DNA of 64,000 nucleotides from Ardenticatenales bacterium. GTDB lineage: Bacteria > Chloroflexota > Anaerolineae > Epilineales > Epilineaceae. The DNA lies in the NCBI GenBank assembly GCA_020853525.1, contig JADYYS010000032.1, positions 1 through 64,000 of the forward strand. The letters are read 5' to 3'. Under the pieces are notes generated by a model. The model did no database searches. It saw nothing but the letters and a program-made list of their open reading frames with translations, and was not told the origin of the DNA. Positions 15,228 through 23,695 of the stretch are shown here, one piece after another (position 1 is the first letter of the stretch; every line of letters begins with the position of its first letter). Position numbers and translations under genes: made by a program.

Positions 15228-15347
15228 CTGAACCTCCCGCCCGTCCACGTCGGGCGCTTGCGATCCCGCTGCCGATCGAGCCGGCCGGTGGCGGGCGCGC
15301 ACGATCACGCGCCCGCCGAATTGTCCCCGCGCCGAGCCGGCGCCGGG

Positions 15348-16355
15348 CTACTTGGCCGCTTCCGCCGTCGCCTTCTTGGCGTCGTCGGACGGCGTCACGA
15401 GCTGGCCGGCCGGCAACGGACGGACGACGATCCGGAAGCGCGTCTCGTGCGTGAGCTCCGGCGCGGCGTCGTCGAACACGGCCTTCGTCGGATCGTTCGA
15501 GAAGATCTGGATGAACTTCGCCAGCGAGACCGGCCCCTCTTGCGAGAGGCGCGCGTCGAACTCGACGGTGAACGGGATCTCTTGCCAAGGCTTCAACGTG
15601 AGCGGCGAGGGCAGGTTGCCGGCGCCGTCGATCGGGATGTCGCCGATCTTCGTGGTCGTGCAGCCGCAGCCGGTGTACACGCGGCTGATGATGAGGTCCG
15701 CATCTCCAACGTTCTTCACGACGAAGTCGCGCGACACCTTGGTGTTCTTGTCGACATCGCCGAAGTTGTAGCTCCAGAGCTTGTTCAGGTCCTTCACCGC
15801 CAGCTTTGGCCCACCCGGGACCGGCTCGGTGTAGTCCTCGACCTTGTACGGGCGATACGGCTCGGCCAGATTGGGGTCCTCGATGCTCTCGGCGAGGACG
15901 TCGGGGGTCCACTTCTCCGCGTTCTCGCGCGCCTTGGGCGAGATCTCGTCGATCGGCAGGTCGACCGAGTTCCCTTCGCCCAACAGGTCGACCGCATCCT
16001 GAACCGCCTGCGGTGCGCCCGCCACGTCGCCCGCCACCGGGGTGGTCTGCTCGACGATGGTCTCGACGATCTGCACCGAGGTCGGCAGACCGAGGGCCAC
16101 GGCCTGGGCGCGCGCCGCAGCGTCGCCGACGCCCAACGGCAATGTCGTCGCCTGGGGTGGGACGCCGCCCGTCGCGGACGTCACGGCCTCCGAACCGCCG
16201 CCGCGGTTCGCCAGCATGCCGGCGGCGAGGGCGACGCCGAAGACGGCGACGACCGCGACGCCGATGAGAAGGCGGCGGTCGAGGGTGACGACGACTTCCT
16301 TCTCGTCCTCCGGGCCGCCGTATGCGGCGCGGGATCGGGAACGATTCTGGGACAT
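15348..16355 (-). CDS. Membrane-anchored DUF1573 protein with CGC motif
   Basis: A 335-residue protein with a short cytosolic N-terminus, a membrane anchor (about 27-48), a long charged linker, and a C-terminal DUF1573 domain (about 190-320). Its motif GCGCTTT (229-235) is typical of the family. The function of DUF1573 is unknown; the cysteine pair may be redox-active or metal-binding. AAAGGA lies 9 nt before the ATG. It is flanked by a second CGC-type DUF1573 protein and the SurA-TlpA fusion. Confidence 0.85.
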   Translation of the reverse strand: MSQNRSRSRAAYGGPEDEKEVVVTLDRRLLIGVAVVAVFGVALAAGMLANRGGGSEAVTSATGGVPPQATTLPLGVGDAAARAQAVALGLPTSVQIVETIVEQTTPVAGDVAGAPQAVQDAVDLLGEGNSVDLPIDEISPKARENAEKWTPDVLAESIEDPNLAEPYRPYKVEDYTEPVPGGPKLAVKDLNKLWSYNFGDVDKNTKVSRDFVVKNVGDADLIISRVYTGCGCTTTKIGDIPIDGAGNLPSPLTLKPWQEIPFTVEFDARLSQEGPVSLAKFIQIFSNDPTKAVFDDAAPELTHETRFRIVVRPLPAGQLVTPSDDAKKATAEAAK

Positions 16356-16414
16356 GGGAGGGGATCCTTTGACTCGAGGGCGCGGAGGGCGGGCTTGCCG
16401 CTGCAGGGGGGGGC

Positions 16415-16472
16415 GATCGGGCGGACGATGGATCGGGCGGACGATGGATGGGGCGGACGATGGATCAGGCGG
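16415..16472. repeat. 16-bp tandem repeat, about 3.6 copies
   Basis: Unit GATCGGGCGGACGATG at 16415-16430 and 16431-16446, with a one-base variant at 16447-16462 and a partial copy to 16472. It lies in the 227-bp gap between the two DUF1573 genes. The period is not a multiple of three and no gene covers it. Confidence 0.85.
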
Positions 16473-16582
16473 AAGGGCGGACGCGCGCCACGATAGCGAT
16501 CTCGCGCGCCCGGCGCGTGCGAGGCGCAGCCGACCGTCGCCCGACAAGCGGCGGCCGGCCGCACATCGACACGAACGCGCGC

Positions 16583-17227
16583 CTACTGCGCGGCGACGTC
16601 GGCCTGGATCGTGAACTCCACGAGCGGCGTCTTGGGGTCGTTGGACTTGATGCGGACCTGCTTCTGGACGAACTTGCCCTGCTCGGAGTTCACGCGCGGG
16701 TCGTAGCTCACCCGGACCTGCGACGTCTCGCCCGGCGCGAGCTCCTTCTTGCCGACGTGGGCCGCCGTGCAGCCGCAGCTGGCCGACGCGTCTTCGATCA
16801 CGAGGAGCGCGGTGCCGATGTTGCGGATCGTGAAGTCCTTCTCGGTGGCCTTGTCGCCGGGGATCGTGCCCATGTCGACGGTCCACGCCGTCTCCGACGG
16901 CTCGTCGATCCAGATGCGCGGCTCGCTGGCGCCGACCGGGGCTTCCTCGACGGACACCGGCTGGACGGCGGTCTGCGCGCCGGCCGCAGCCGGGTTCACG
17001 GCGGCGGCCAGCGGATCGGCGGTCGGCACCGCGCCCGGCGCGACCGGATCGACGACGGCGCCGACCGGCGGCGGCGAGTTGACGTCTGCCGCCTGCTGCT
17101 TCGCCGGGCCGCCGATCGCACCGCCGAGGTACATGCCGATGGCGAAGATGCCCGCCACGGCCAGGATGGCCACCAGGCCGTAGAAGACGCGCGAGTCGAT
17201 CTTCACGGTCACGTTGTTGTTGCTCAT
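16583..17227 (-). CDS. Membrane-anchored DUF1573 protein with CGC motif
   Basis: A 214-residue protein with a membrane anchor at about 15-38, a Pro/Ala-rich linker, and one DUF1573 domain (about 103-212) with SCGC at 150-153 followed by LAPGETSQVRVSYDP and IKSNDPKTP, close to the family consensus. Start ATG 17227 has AAGGAG about 9 nt upstream; an upstream TTG at 17251 would lie before the ribosome-binding site. Likely exposed outside the cytoplasm. Possibly a paralogue of the following gene. Confidence 0.88.
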   Translation of the reverse strand: MSNNNVTVKIDSRVFYGLVAILAVAGIFAIGMYLGGAIGGPAKQQAADVNSPPPVGAVVDPVAPGAVPTADPLAAAVNPAAAGAQTAVQPVSVEEAPVGASEPRIWIDEPSETAWTVDMGTIPGDKATEKDFTIRNIGTALLVIEDASASCGCTAAHVGKKELAPGETSQVRVSYDPRVNSEQGKFVQKQVRIKSNDPKTPLVEFTIQADVAAQ

Positions 17228-17339
17228 GCGGACGTTCTCCTTGGATGACAATGGGTGCGGAAGTTGCGATTCGGATGGGAGCCCGAGGCCTCCACGGCAC
17301 GGGCGATCGGTCGATAACCGGCCGGACGTCCCGGCGCGG

Positions 17340-19868
17340 CTAGGGAACCCACTGGAACCAGCGGACCGGCGTGTCGATCGACACCGGCTTGCCGCCGCCG
17401 TTCGGTATGACGAGCAATCGCTGGGAGCGATCCAGGTACGTGAAGCCGATGAAGGCGTATGCCCGGCCGTCCGGCGACGGCGCCGCTTCGTTCAGGTAGA
17501 ACGCCTTCGTCAAATCGGTCAGCTGGACGGGCGGCGTTCGCCCGTCGATCGGCACGGCGTACAGGTTCTCGATGTCGTCGCCTGCCGCCGGCAGCGCGCC
17601 GACGACGCCGACGCGGTCCTTCAGGCCGTAGTCCTTGCCGACGCGCGAGAACACCACGGTCTTCCCATCGCGCGACCACGTCACCTTGAAGTTCGGACCC
17701 GGGACGGGTGGCGACGTCTGCATGAGCGGCAGCTTCTCGGTGAGCGCCCGCTGCCCCTTGCCGTCGCGGCCGATAACGTTCATGCGCCAGCCGGTACCGT
17801 CCATCGGCAGGCCCTCGCCGAACAGGATCGACTTCCCGTCCGGCGACCACTGCGGGAAGAACGCGTTTCGCTCGACCAGGCGCGTCGCCTTGCCGGCCCG
17901 GTCGACGATGAAGACGCCGCCGGCATCCGCTTGTCCGGCCACCCAGACCTCGGCGGCCCCGTGGAACGCCCAGGCGTTGGCGGCCTCCGACCACGTCAGG
18001 CCGTTCAGCGCGCCGTCGTACACCTGGGCGACCTTCTTCGTGGCCAGCGCGTACGTCCAGATTCCGCGCGTCACGAGCTCCGTCCGCGGGGCGAAGTACA
18101 CCGTGCCCGCATCCGCCCAGCCGAGCGTCTCGGCGAACGTCACCTGCTTGTCGGCCGGAACGCGCTCCGCGGCCCGGATCGGCGCCGTGTCGACGGTGGA
18201 CGCCGCGCCGCCGGCGACGGGCTGGACGACGAGCGCAAGCGTCTGGTTGGCGGTATCCAGCGACTGCCAGAGCAAGTGCTTGCCGTCGGGCGACCACAGC
18301 GGGTTGATCTCGCGGCTCACGTCGTTCGTCAGCTGGCGCGCCTTGCCGTCGATGCCGGCCACCCAGAGGTCGTGCTGACCGGTCTCACCGGACAGGAAGG
18401 CCACCTGCTTGCCGTCCGGCGACCAGACGATGGGCGTCTCACCGGCGCGCAGACCATAGATGTCGATCCGCATGTCCTCGAGCTCGCCCTCGGCCATCGT
18501 GCCCTGCGCCTCGGCGTAGGGGCTCAGCTGTCCTTCGGCCACGCCGCGAACCACCGTCGGCTGCCCGTCGATGACGAGATCGACCGGGGCGGCGGAGGCA
18601 TTGAAGATCCGCACGCGCGCCTTGCCGGCGCCGGGTCGCGTGCCGGACTCGTACGTGACGCCGTGGATCTTGATCGCGTTCTTCTCGCCGTACACGAACA
18701 GCGTCTTGACCTCGCGGTCCGCAACGGTGAGGTCGTCGAACGTCGCCAGCGACCCGCCGCTCTGGGCGCGCACCTCGAGCTTCAGCGGCCCGGGTGCGGC
18801 GAACGCGTTCTCGCCGCTCGCCCGGCCGTAGGCCGCGCGGTTCAGCGGATCGCCGTTCACGACCGGCAGCAGAACGGTGTCGGCCAGGCCGCGCGCGGCG
18901 TGCACGATTCGGACCCGCGCCTCGCCATGCTTGTGGTAGTCGTTGTTGTCCACCAGCACGCCGATGGGCGACGCGCCACCCGGCGACAGGACGAGCGTGT
19001 AGTCGCTGCCCGGCCGGAGCTTCACGTCTTGCTCGAAACCGCCGATCGTGACCTTGTGGACCTCGTTGGGCAGCGTGTTCGCGTGCGCCTGGCGACCGTT
19101 CTTCCCGTCCGTGTCCATGATCCACAGCCCGGCCTCGTTGCCCGCCAGGAAGGCGACCCGCTTGCCGTCGTCGGACGGCCAGGCGCGGCCCGGGTCATCC
19201 GGCGGCGACCAGACGGACGGCATCGAGCTGTTTTCGAGCGCCAGCTTGCGCGTGTTGCTGCCGTCGGCGGCGGCCTGGTAGAACTCCCCGCCGCGCACGA
19301 AGAGCAACGACCCGCTGATCGACGGCGCCTTGGGCTGGGGCGTGAACGTGGCCAGCGGCGACATCCGGGAGACGAGCTCGTCCACATTGGCGATCTGGCT
19401 CTTGGCCTCGGCCGTCTGCCGAACCGTCCTTGCCTGCTCCTCGGCGCTCTCCGGCGACTGCCCACCCGGCTCCGCGGCGCTTGCGCCATCGTTGATCAGC
19501 TCGTTGGCGTCCGGCGTCGGCATGTCCGGCAGCGGGTTGCTCTCGGCAACGAGCGTCGCCGCGTAGTCGTCCGGGCTGAGCGGAGCCGATGCGTCGGTGG
19601 TGGCCGACGCGTCCATGTCGGACGCCACGGTGTCGGTGACGGCGACGCCGGCCGCCGCCGTCGGTGCCGCGGCATCGTCGGCCGACACGGTGCCGAGGGC
19701 CACCGCGGTCAGCGTGCCCAACGGCCCGCTGCGATCCTCATCGACGGGAGCGTTGCCGCCGCCGCAACCGGCGAGTGCGGGCGTGGCCGCCAGCGCCAGC
19801 ACGGCGATCGCGCCCAACCGAATCGCGCCGCGACGCGACGTCAAGAACAGACCAAGTGTCATAGTCAC
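17340..19868 (-). CDS. Beta-propeller (PD40/TolB-like) lipoprotein with DUF4397-like insert
   Basis: An 842-residue lipoprotein: basic n-region, hydrophobic segment and lipobox ALAGC with the acylated cysteine at about 35, then a low-complexity spacer. WD40-like repeats with SPDG motifs occur at about 180-275 and 480-840. Between them are two DUF4397-like segments (from about 317, RVRIVHAARG; from about 417, RVRIFNAS). The GTG at 19868 is preferred because AAGG lies 8 nt upstream; ATG 19862 is the alternative. Its promoter carries the same dyad operator as the neighbouring blaI-type gene, so it is probably repressed by that regulator. Role unknown; perhaps an envelope sensor or polymer-binding protein. 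Confidence 0.82.
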   Translation of the reverse strand: MTMTLGLFLTSRRGAIRLGAIAVLALAATPALAGCGGGNAPVDEDRSGPLGTLTAVALGTVSADDAAAPTAAAGVAVTDTVASDMDASATTDASAPLSPDDYAATLVAESNPLPDMPTPDANELINDGASAAEPGGQSPESAEEQARTVRQTAEAKSQIANVDELVSRMSPLATFTPQPKAPSISGSLLFVRGGEFYQAAADGSNTRKLALENSSMPSVWSPPDDPGRAWPSDDGKRVAFLAGNEAGLWIMDTDGKNGRQAHANTLPNEVHKVTIGGFEQDVKLRPGSDYTLVLSPGGASPIGVLVDNNDYHKHGEARVRIVHAARGLADTVLLPVVNGDPLNRAAYGRASGENAFAAPGPLKLEVRAQSGGSLATFDDLTVADREVKTLFVYGEKNAIKIHGVTYESGTRPGAGKARVRIFNASAAPVDLVIDGQPTVVRGVAEGQLSPYAEAQGTMAEGELEDMRIDIYGLRAGETPIVWSPDGKQVAFLSGETGQHDLWVAGIDGKARQLTNDVSREINPLWSPDGKHLLWQSLDTANQTLALVVQPVAGGAASTVDTAPIRAAERVPADKQVTFAETLGWADAGTVYFAPRTELVTRGIWTYALATKKVAQVYDGALNGLTWSEAANAWAFHGAAEVWVAGQADAGGVFIVDRAGKATRLVERNAFFPQWSPDGKSILFGEGLPMDGTGWRMNVIGRDGKGQRALTEKLPLMQTSPPVPGPNFKVTWSRDGKTVVFSRVGKDYGLKDRVGVVGALPAAGDDIENLYAVPIDGRTPPVQLTDLTKAFYLNEAAPSPDGRAYAFIGFTYLDRSQRLLVIPNGGGKPVSIDTPVRWFQWVP

Positions 19869-19887
19869 GCGTTGTGCCTTCCCAACT

Positions 19888-19902
19888 CTTACCCGACGTA
19901 AG
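19888..19902. promoter_or_regulatory. BlaI-type operator at the propeller lipoprotein promoter
   Basis: Perfect dyad CTTAC-CCGAC-GTAAG. It lies 4 bp downstream of the -10 box at 19907-19912, covering the predicted transcription start. The same half-sites in the same arrangement recur at 21498-21512 upstream of the repressor gene, and both are preceded by AACT. BlaI/MecI-family dimers bind short dyads of this kind at their targets. Confidence 0.75.
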
Positions 19903-19906
19903 ACCG

Positions 19907-19936
19907 ATTGTCCGACGGGTGTGCGGATGCTGTCAA
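19907..19936 (-). promoter_or_regulatory. Promoter of the propeller lipoprotein gene
   Basis: On the minus strand a perfect -35 TTGACA (19931-19936), an 18-bp spacer and -10 GACAAT (19907-19912, 4/6). Transcription would start near 19900, inside the operator dyad. Confidence 0.7.
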
Positions 19937-19984
19937 GACGCCGTGCATCGGGCTGCGCGGCAGGGCTCGGCGCAGATGCGCGCC

Positions 19985-20923
19985 TCATCGCCGCGGCGCC
20001 CCTTGCGCGACGAGGCCGGGATCGAACGCCAGCGCCGGGGCGCAGGCGGACTCGACGGTGGGTGCCCGGCGGGCGGCCGCCGCGCCGAAGCTGAAGCCGA
20101 ACAGGCCCGCGACGAGCGCCGCGCTGACGATCCAGTCCATCGGCGACGGCAGCGTCCGGAGCGAGCGCGTCGGCTCGATGAGCTGCTGCAGGCGCGCCTC
20201 GGTCGGCGAGAGCGCGCCGATCGCCAGCACGCCGGCCGGCCAGACCGGCCGATCCGCGCCGAGGAGCTTGACGAGGGCGCGGGCCAGCGAGAGGTCATTG
20301 GGATCCGTGTTCGCGTCCGCGTCGGCGCAGAGCTCCTTGCCGGCCAGGAAGCCGTTGCGGAGCAGTCCGGCCAGCGGCAGGAAGAAGAGCCCGCTGGCCA
20401 GCGTGCGGCCGACGAGGATCTTCAGGGGATCGTGGAACCGGACGTGATGACGCTCGTGGCGCAACACGGCCGCCAGCTCCGCCGGGGCGAGGAGTTGCGC
20501 CAGGCCGGTCGTCACACAGACGCGGGGCCGGATCAAGCCATGACAGAACGTGAACGCGTGCGGGTCGGCGACGAGGTCGATCCGACCGGCCAGCCCGACA
20601 CCCTCGGCCAGCGCCGCGATCGGCGGCGTCAACCGGATACGCGCGCCGAGCACTTTGCCGAGCATGCGCCGCGTGGCGACGAGCTGATGGGTCAGCGCCA
20701 GCACCGCAGCGACGGCGGCGGCGGCGAGGACGCCGGACGGCAGCAGAACGCCGACGGTCGACAGGCGGGCGACGGCGGTCGAAACCCAGGTCTCGCACGC
20801 AACGAACGGATCGACGGCCCAGCTGTAGCGGGCGACGAACGCCAGCAGGCCGGCGCCGAGCGTCAGCGTCACCGCGAGGAGGATGACGAGCGGCAGGTCG
20901 GCGGTCACGCGGCGAAGGCGCAT
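19985..20923 (-). CDS. M56-family (BlaR1-like) membrane metallopeptidase
   Basis: A 312-residue membrane protein with hydrophobic segments at about 10-30, 58-80, 172-190 and near 275-292. The cytosolic zinc site is HERHH (156-160), with the third ligand probably E197 in KELCADADA. M56 peptidases such as BlaR1 and MecR1 inactivate their cognate BlaI/MecI repressor. Here the C-terminus ends soon after the last membrane segment, so there is no penicillin-binding sensor domain; the signal must be something else. It starts in a TGATG overlap with the repressor gene, so the two are coupled. Confidence 0.88.
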   Translation of the reverse strand: MRLRRVTADLPLVILLAVTLTLGAGLLAFVARYSWAVDPFVACETWVSTAVARLSTVGVLLPSGVLAAAAVAAVLALTHQLVATRRMLGKVLGARIRLTPPIAALAEGVGLAGRIDLVADPHAFTFCHGLIRPRVCVTTGLAQLLAPAELAAVLRHERHHVRFHDPLKILVGRTLASGLFFLPLAGLLRNGFLAGKELCADADANTDPNDLSLARALVKLLGADRPVWPAGVLAIGALSPTEARLQQLIEPTRSLRTLPSPMDWIVSAALVAGLFGFSFGAAAARRAPTVESACAPALAFDPGLVAQGAPRR

Positions 20924-21417
20924 CACCGGACCGCCTCGAGGTCGTCGCCGTCCGCGCAATTGTCGACCGCATCGTCGACCGCATCGGCGGCCGCCGCGTC
21001 CGTGCGCGCCTGGATGAGCGCGGTCAGCTGGCGCAAGAGCGCCGGGTCGACGGTGTCGAGGACGTCGACGAACTGGGCGACGGCCAGCGCGCCGTATTCC
21101 TCCACCAAGCCCTCGGCCACGTGCCAGGAAACCCGGTTCACGAACGACGAACGGCTCTCGGCAGCGGCATACGTGAACGCCCGCGATGCACGGCGCCGCA
21201 CGAGGACGCCCTTCTCCACCAGGCGATTCATGACCGTCATCACGGTCTTGTAGTTGGCGCCGTCACCGAGCCGCCCGCAGACGTCGGCCACGGTGCAGGC
21301 CTGCAGATCCCAAACGGCCGCCATGACCTCCGCCTCGAGCTCGCCGAAGACGCGGGCGAGGCCGCGGCGGTCGAGCTTGAAGGCGGGCAGGCGATCCGTT
21401 CGATCGGGGCACGTCAT
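20923..21417 (-). CDS. BlaI/MecI/CopY-family transcriptional repressor
   Basis: A 164-residue repressor. The winged helix (about 20-90) includes LGELEAEVMAAVWD-like sequence and YKTVMTVMNRLVEKGVL, the family recognition helix and wing. The C-terminal dimerisation region is longer than usual, ending in an Asp/Ala-rich tail. It probably represses its own operon and the propeller lipoprotein gene through the CTTAC-N5-GTAAG dyads, with relief by cleavage by the adjacent M56 peptidase. AAGGA lies 9 nt before the ATG. Confidence 0.93.
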   Translation of the reverse strand: MTCPDRTDRLPAFKLDRRGLARVFGELEAEVMAAVWDLQACTVADVCGRLGDGANYKTVMTVMNRLVEKGVLVRRRASRAFTYAAAESRSSFVNRVSWHVAEGLVEEYGALAVAQFVDVLDTVDPALLRQLTALIQARTDAAAADAVDDAVDNCADGDDLEAVR

Positions 21418-21497
21418 GGGTCCGGGTCCTTGCGAATGGCGCTGCGCCAGGCGGCGGGTGCGGGAAGCTCTCTTGCGGGAACTCTTTTGAGGGAACT

Positions 21498-21512
21498 CTT
21501 ACGGGTCGTAAG
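21498..21512. promoter_or_regulatory. BlaI-type operator upstream of the repressor gene
   Basis: Perfect dyad CTTAC-GGGTC-GTAAG, just downstream of a -10-like TACAAT on the minus strand (21524-21529). The half-sites are identical to the operator at 19888-19902; the 5-bp centre differs. The sequence GGGAACTCTT is also directly repeated here at 21477-21486 and 21491-21500. Confidence 0.75.
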
Positions 21513-21523
21513 CTGTGACGGGA

Positions 21524-21529
21524 ATTGTA
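21524..21529 (-). promoter_or_regulatory. -10 box of the repressor/M56 operon
   Basis: TACAAT on the minus strand (5/6 match). No convincing -35 at 16-18 bp. Its distance to the operator resembles that at the propeller gene promoter. Confidence 0.45.
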
Positions 21530-21596
21530 ACGCCTCCACCGAGCCGGCGATACCGGGTGCGGCTGAGCGGTGGATGAGAGTTTCACACTTTGCCTC

Positions 21597-21625
21597 TGGA
21601 CGCCGACTGCTGCGCATGCTATCCT
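21597..21625 (+). promoter_or_regulatory. Promoter of the LysM lipoprotein gene
   Basis: TGGACG (21597-21602), 17-bp spacer, TATCCT (21620-21625) preceded by TGC, an extended -10. It is divergent from the repressor operon. Confidence 0.5.
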
Positions 21626-21672
21626 GGCACCGGTAATCTTCTCGTTAAGGCGGCCAAGGAGACCAAGGAACG

Positions 21673-23667
21673 ATGACGACATCCGTCCGGCGGCCGCAGT
21701 CCCGATTCAGCCGGCGCGCTCTGTCCAGCGCCCGATTCACACCCGCGCAGCGCGTCTCGCAAGCCCGATGCGCGGTGATGCTGTCGATGCGCCTTGCCGC
21801 CGTCGCCTTCGTCCTCGGCGCACCAGCGGCGTGCGGCCGCGCGCCAGACGCGGACGGCGACGCGAGCGGTCCGGTCGTCGTCGCCGGGCAAGGGGCCGGG
21901 GCGGTCGCGCCACCAACCCCGCGCGGTCAGCCGGCGGGCACCCGGACCGCAGGTCGCGCCGCCGCGCCGCACGCGCCGGGCCGCGGCGTCGTCGCCGGTC
22001 GCCTGATCGACAACGCCACCGGGTTGCCCGTCCCCGACGTCCAGGTCCAGCTCGTCGAAACCGGACGGCGGACGCTCACGGGCAGCAGCGGGACGTTTCG
22101 CTTCGACGGCGTCCCGATCGGGGAAATGACGGTGGCGTTCGGCCCGAGCGACACGCACGTGATCGCCAGCCGTTCCGCTATCGTCGGCGAAGCCGGCTTC
22201 GACTTCGGCCTCGTGCCGCTTCTGGCGGCGGATGCGCCGACGTACATCGTGCCGGAGTTCGGCGGCGTGGCGCCCGGATGCGGTCGCACCGAGGCGTCGG
22301 TCCCGGCCGGCGCGCTCGACGCCCCGGCGGCCCTCCGCGTGACGTGCCTGCCCAACGAAGAGGCGTTTCCGGCGCCGGCACCTGCAGGCAGACTGCCCCT
22401 GGCCGTCGTGGATCTCGCGCCGGGCGATCGCCTGCTGTCCGTGCCCGTGTCCGTGACCCTGGACCTGCCGACGCAACCGCGCTTCGCGGCCGGCGTGGCG
22501 CTCGAGCTCCTCCAGCTCGATGTCCGCCGCCTGAAATGGGACCCCGTCGGGGTCGCGACCGTCGACGCCGGCGGCGAGACCGCCACCGGCAGCGTCGGCG
22601 CGCTGGCGCCGGTCATGGTCGTCGCCCCGCCGTTCGGATCCGCCGGCGCGGCCGGCGACACACCGCCGACGATCGCCCGCTACAACGTGGCTGGGGCGCC
22701 CGACGGCGTGCCGTCGGACGTCTTCGACGGCCGCACGATCCTGGTGTATGCCGGCTTCGACTATGCGGGCATGGCGAACACAACGGTCCGCGTGAAGACA
22801 ACGGACGCGCGCGGTACAACGTTGTTCGAGAGCGCACGCCCGTACACCGACGCCGGGCGCGACAACGTCCCGATGATCGCCCAGAGCGGCGAGCCGTGGC
22901 CGATCGGGGACTATCGGACGACGTGGTCGATCGGCGAGCCGCCCGTCGCGGTGGGCAAGGCCGTCGCGTGGTCGGTCACCGAACGGCCGACGCCCGGTCC
23001 GACCGCGGTCGCGCTCGTCATCGCACCCGCACTGGCGCGCGAGGGCGTGTCGTTCGAGGCGCCGTACGGCTCGGATGGGCTGCCGCCCCGCGCGATCCCG
23101 GTCGGCGCCGCCGACTGCGGTCGACCGCCGGGGTGGGTCGAGTACACCGTCCAGCCCGGCGACACGCTCTCGCTCCTGGCGCAACGGAGCGCGGTGGACG
23201 TCGCCACGCTCATGCGCGCCAACTGCCTGGCATCCGACGCAATCTTCGCCGGCCGGCTGCTGTACCTGGCGCGCTTTCCGAGCAAGCCGTACGTCCAGGG
23301 CGCTTGGCCGCCGTCCTACCCCGTCAAGCCGGGGAGCGATTGGCCGGCACCGCTGCCGACCCGCACCGTCCCGTCCGGCGGCGTGCCGATGTGGCCGACG
23401 AAGGCGCCCGGGGTGCCGCCGACCCTCGCCCCGCTGCCCTATCCGACGACGTGGTACACCCCGCCGCCACCGTTCGAACCGACATCGGGCAGCTCCGGGC
23501 AACCCATCCCCGGCGTCGGCGCAAGCGGCGGCGCCCCCGGCGGACCGGGCATCGGCGCGCGGCAGCCTCAGCCGCAGCCCTTCGTGCCGCCGTCCGCGCC
23601 GACACGGATGCCGCCCAAGGACCCGTCGCCCGCCGAGCCGACGCTGGCCCCCCGGCCGAACCCCTGA
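21673..23667 (+). CDS. LysM-domain lipoprotein with carboxypeptidase-regulatory-like domain
   Basis: A 664-residue secreted protein. A long basic n-region leads to a hydrophobic segment (about 39-53) and a possible lipobox GAPAAC (C54). A carboxypeptidase-regulatory-like beta domain occupies about 103-165 (VVAGRLIDNATGLPVPDVQV). A middle region of beta-rich sequence follows, then a LysM peptidoglycan-binding domain at about 491-535 (YTVQPGDTLSLLAQ) and a Pro-rich tail of about 125 residues. AAGGAACG precedes ATG 21673; ATG 21787 would give a shorter, more typical signal peptide. Probably attached to the cell surface and bound to peptidoglycan. It is divergent from the BlaI/M56 operon, with no operator dyad at its own promoter. 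Confidence 0.85.
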   Translation: MTTSVRRPQSRFSRRALSSARFTPAQRVSQARCAVMLSMRLAAVAFVLGAPAACGRAPDADGDASGPVVVAGQGAGAVAPPTPRGQPAGTRTAGRAAAPHAPGRGVVAGRLIDNATGLPVPDVQVQLVETGRRTLTGSSGTFRFDGVPIGEMTVAFGPSDTHVIASRSAIVGEAGFDFGLVPLLAADAPTYIVPEFGGVAPGCGRTEASVPAGALDAPAALRVTCLPNEEAFPAPAPAGRLPLAVVDLAPGDRLLSVPVSVTLDLPTQPRFAAGVALELLQLDVRRLKWDPVGVATVDAGGETATGSVGALAPVMVVAPPFGSAGAAGDTPPTIARYNVAGAPDGVPSDVFDGRTILVYAGFDYAGMANTTVRVKTTDARGTTLFESARPYTDAGRDNVPMIAQSGEPWPIGDYRTTWSIGEPPVAVGKAVAWSVTERPTPGPTAVALVIAPALAREGVSFEAPYGSDGLPPRAIPVGAADCGRPPGWVEYTVQPGDTLSLLAQRSAVDVATLMRANCLASDAIFAGRLLYLARFPSKPYVQGAWPPSYPVKPGSDWPAPLPTRTVPSGGVPMWPTKAPGVPPTLAPLPYPTTWYTPPPPFEPTSGSSGQPIPGVGASGGAPGGPGIGARQPQPQPFVPPSAPTRMPPKDPSPAEPTLAPRPNP

Positions 23668-23695
23668 GGAACGGCGGCGCCGGCCGGATGCGGCG

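Noticed and set aside
12807..16496. Long plus-strand open frame opposite the DUF1573/SurA-TlpA genes
   Set aside because: Antisense shadow; the minus-strand genes have signal anchors, CXXC motifs and good ribosome-binding sites.
19985..21417. Beta-lactam resistance operon (blaI-blaR1)
   Set aside because: The M56 protein lacks the penicillin-sensing domain and no beta-lactamase or PBP2a gene is linked; the linked target is a propeller lipoprotein.
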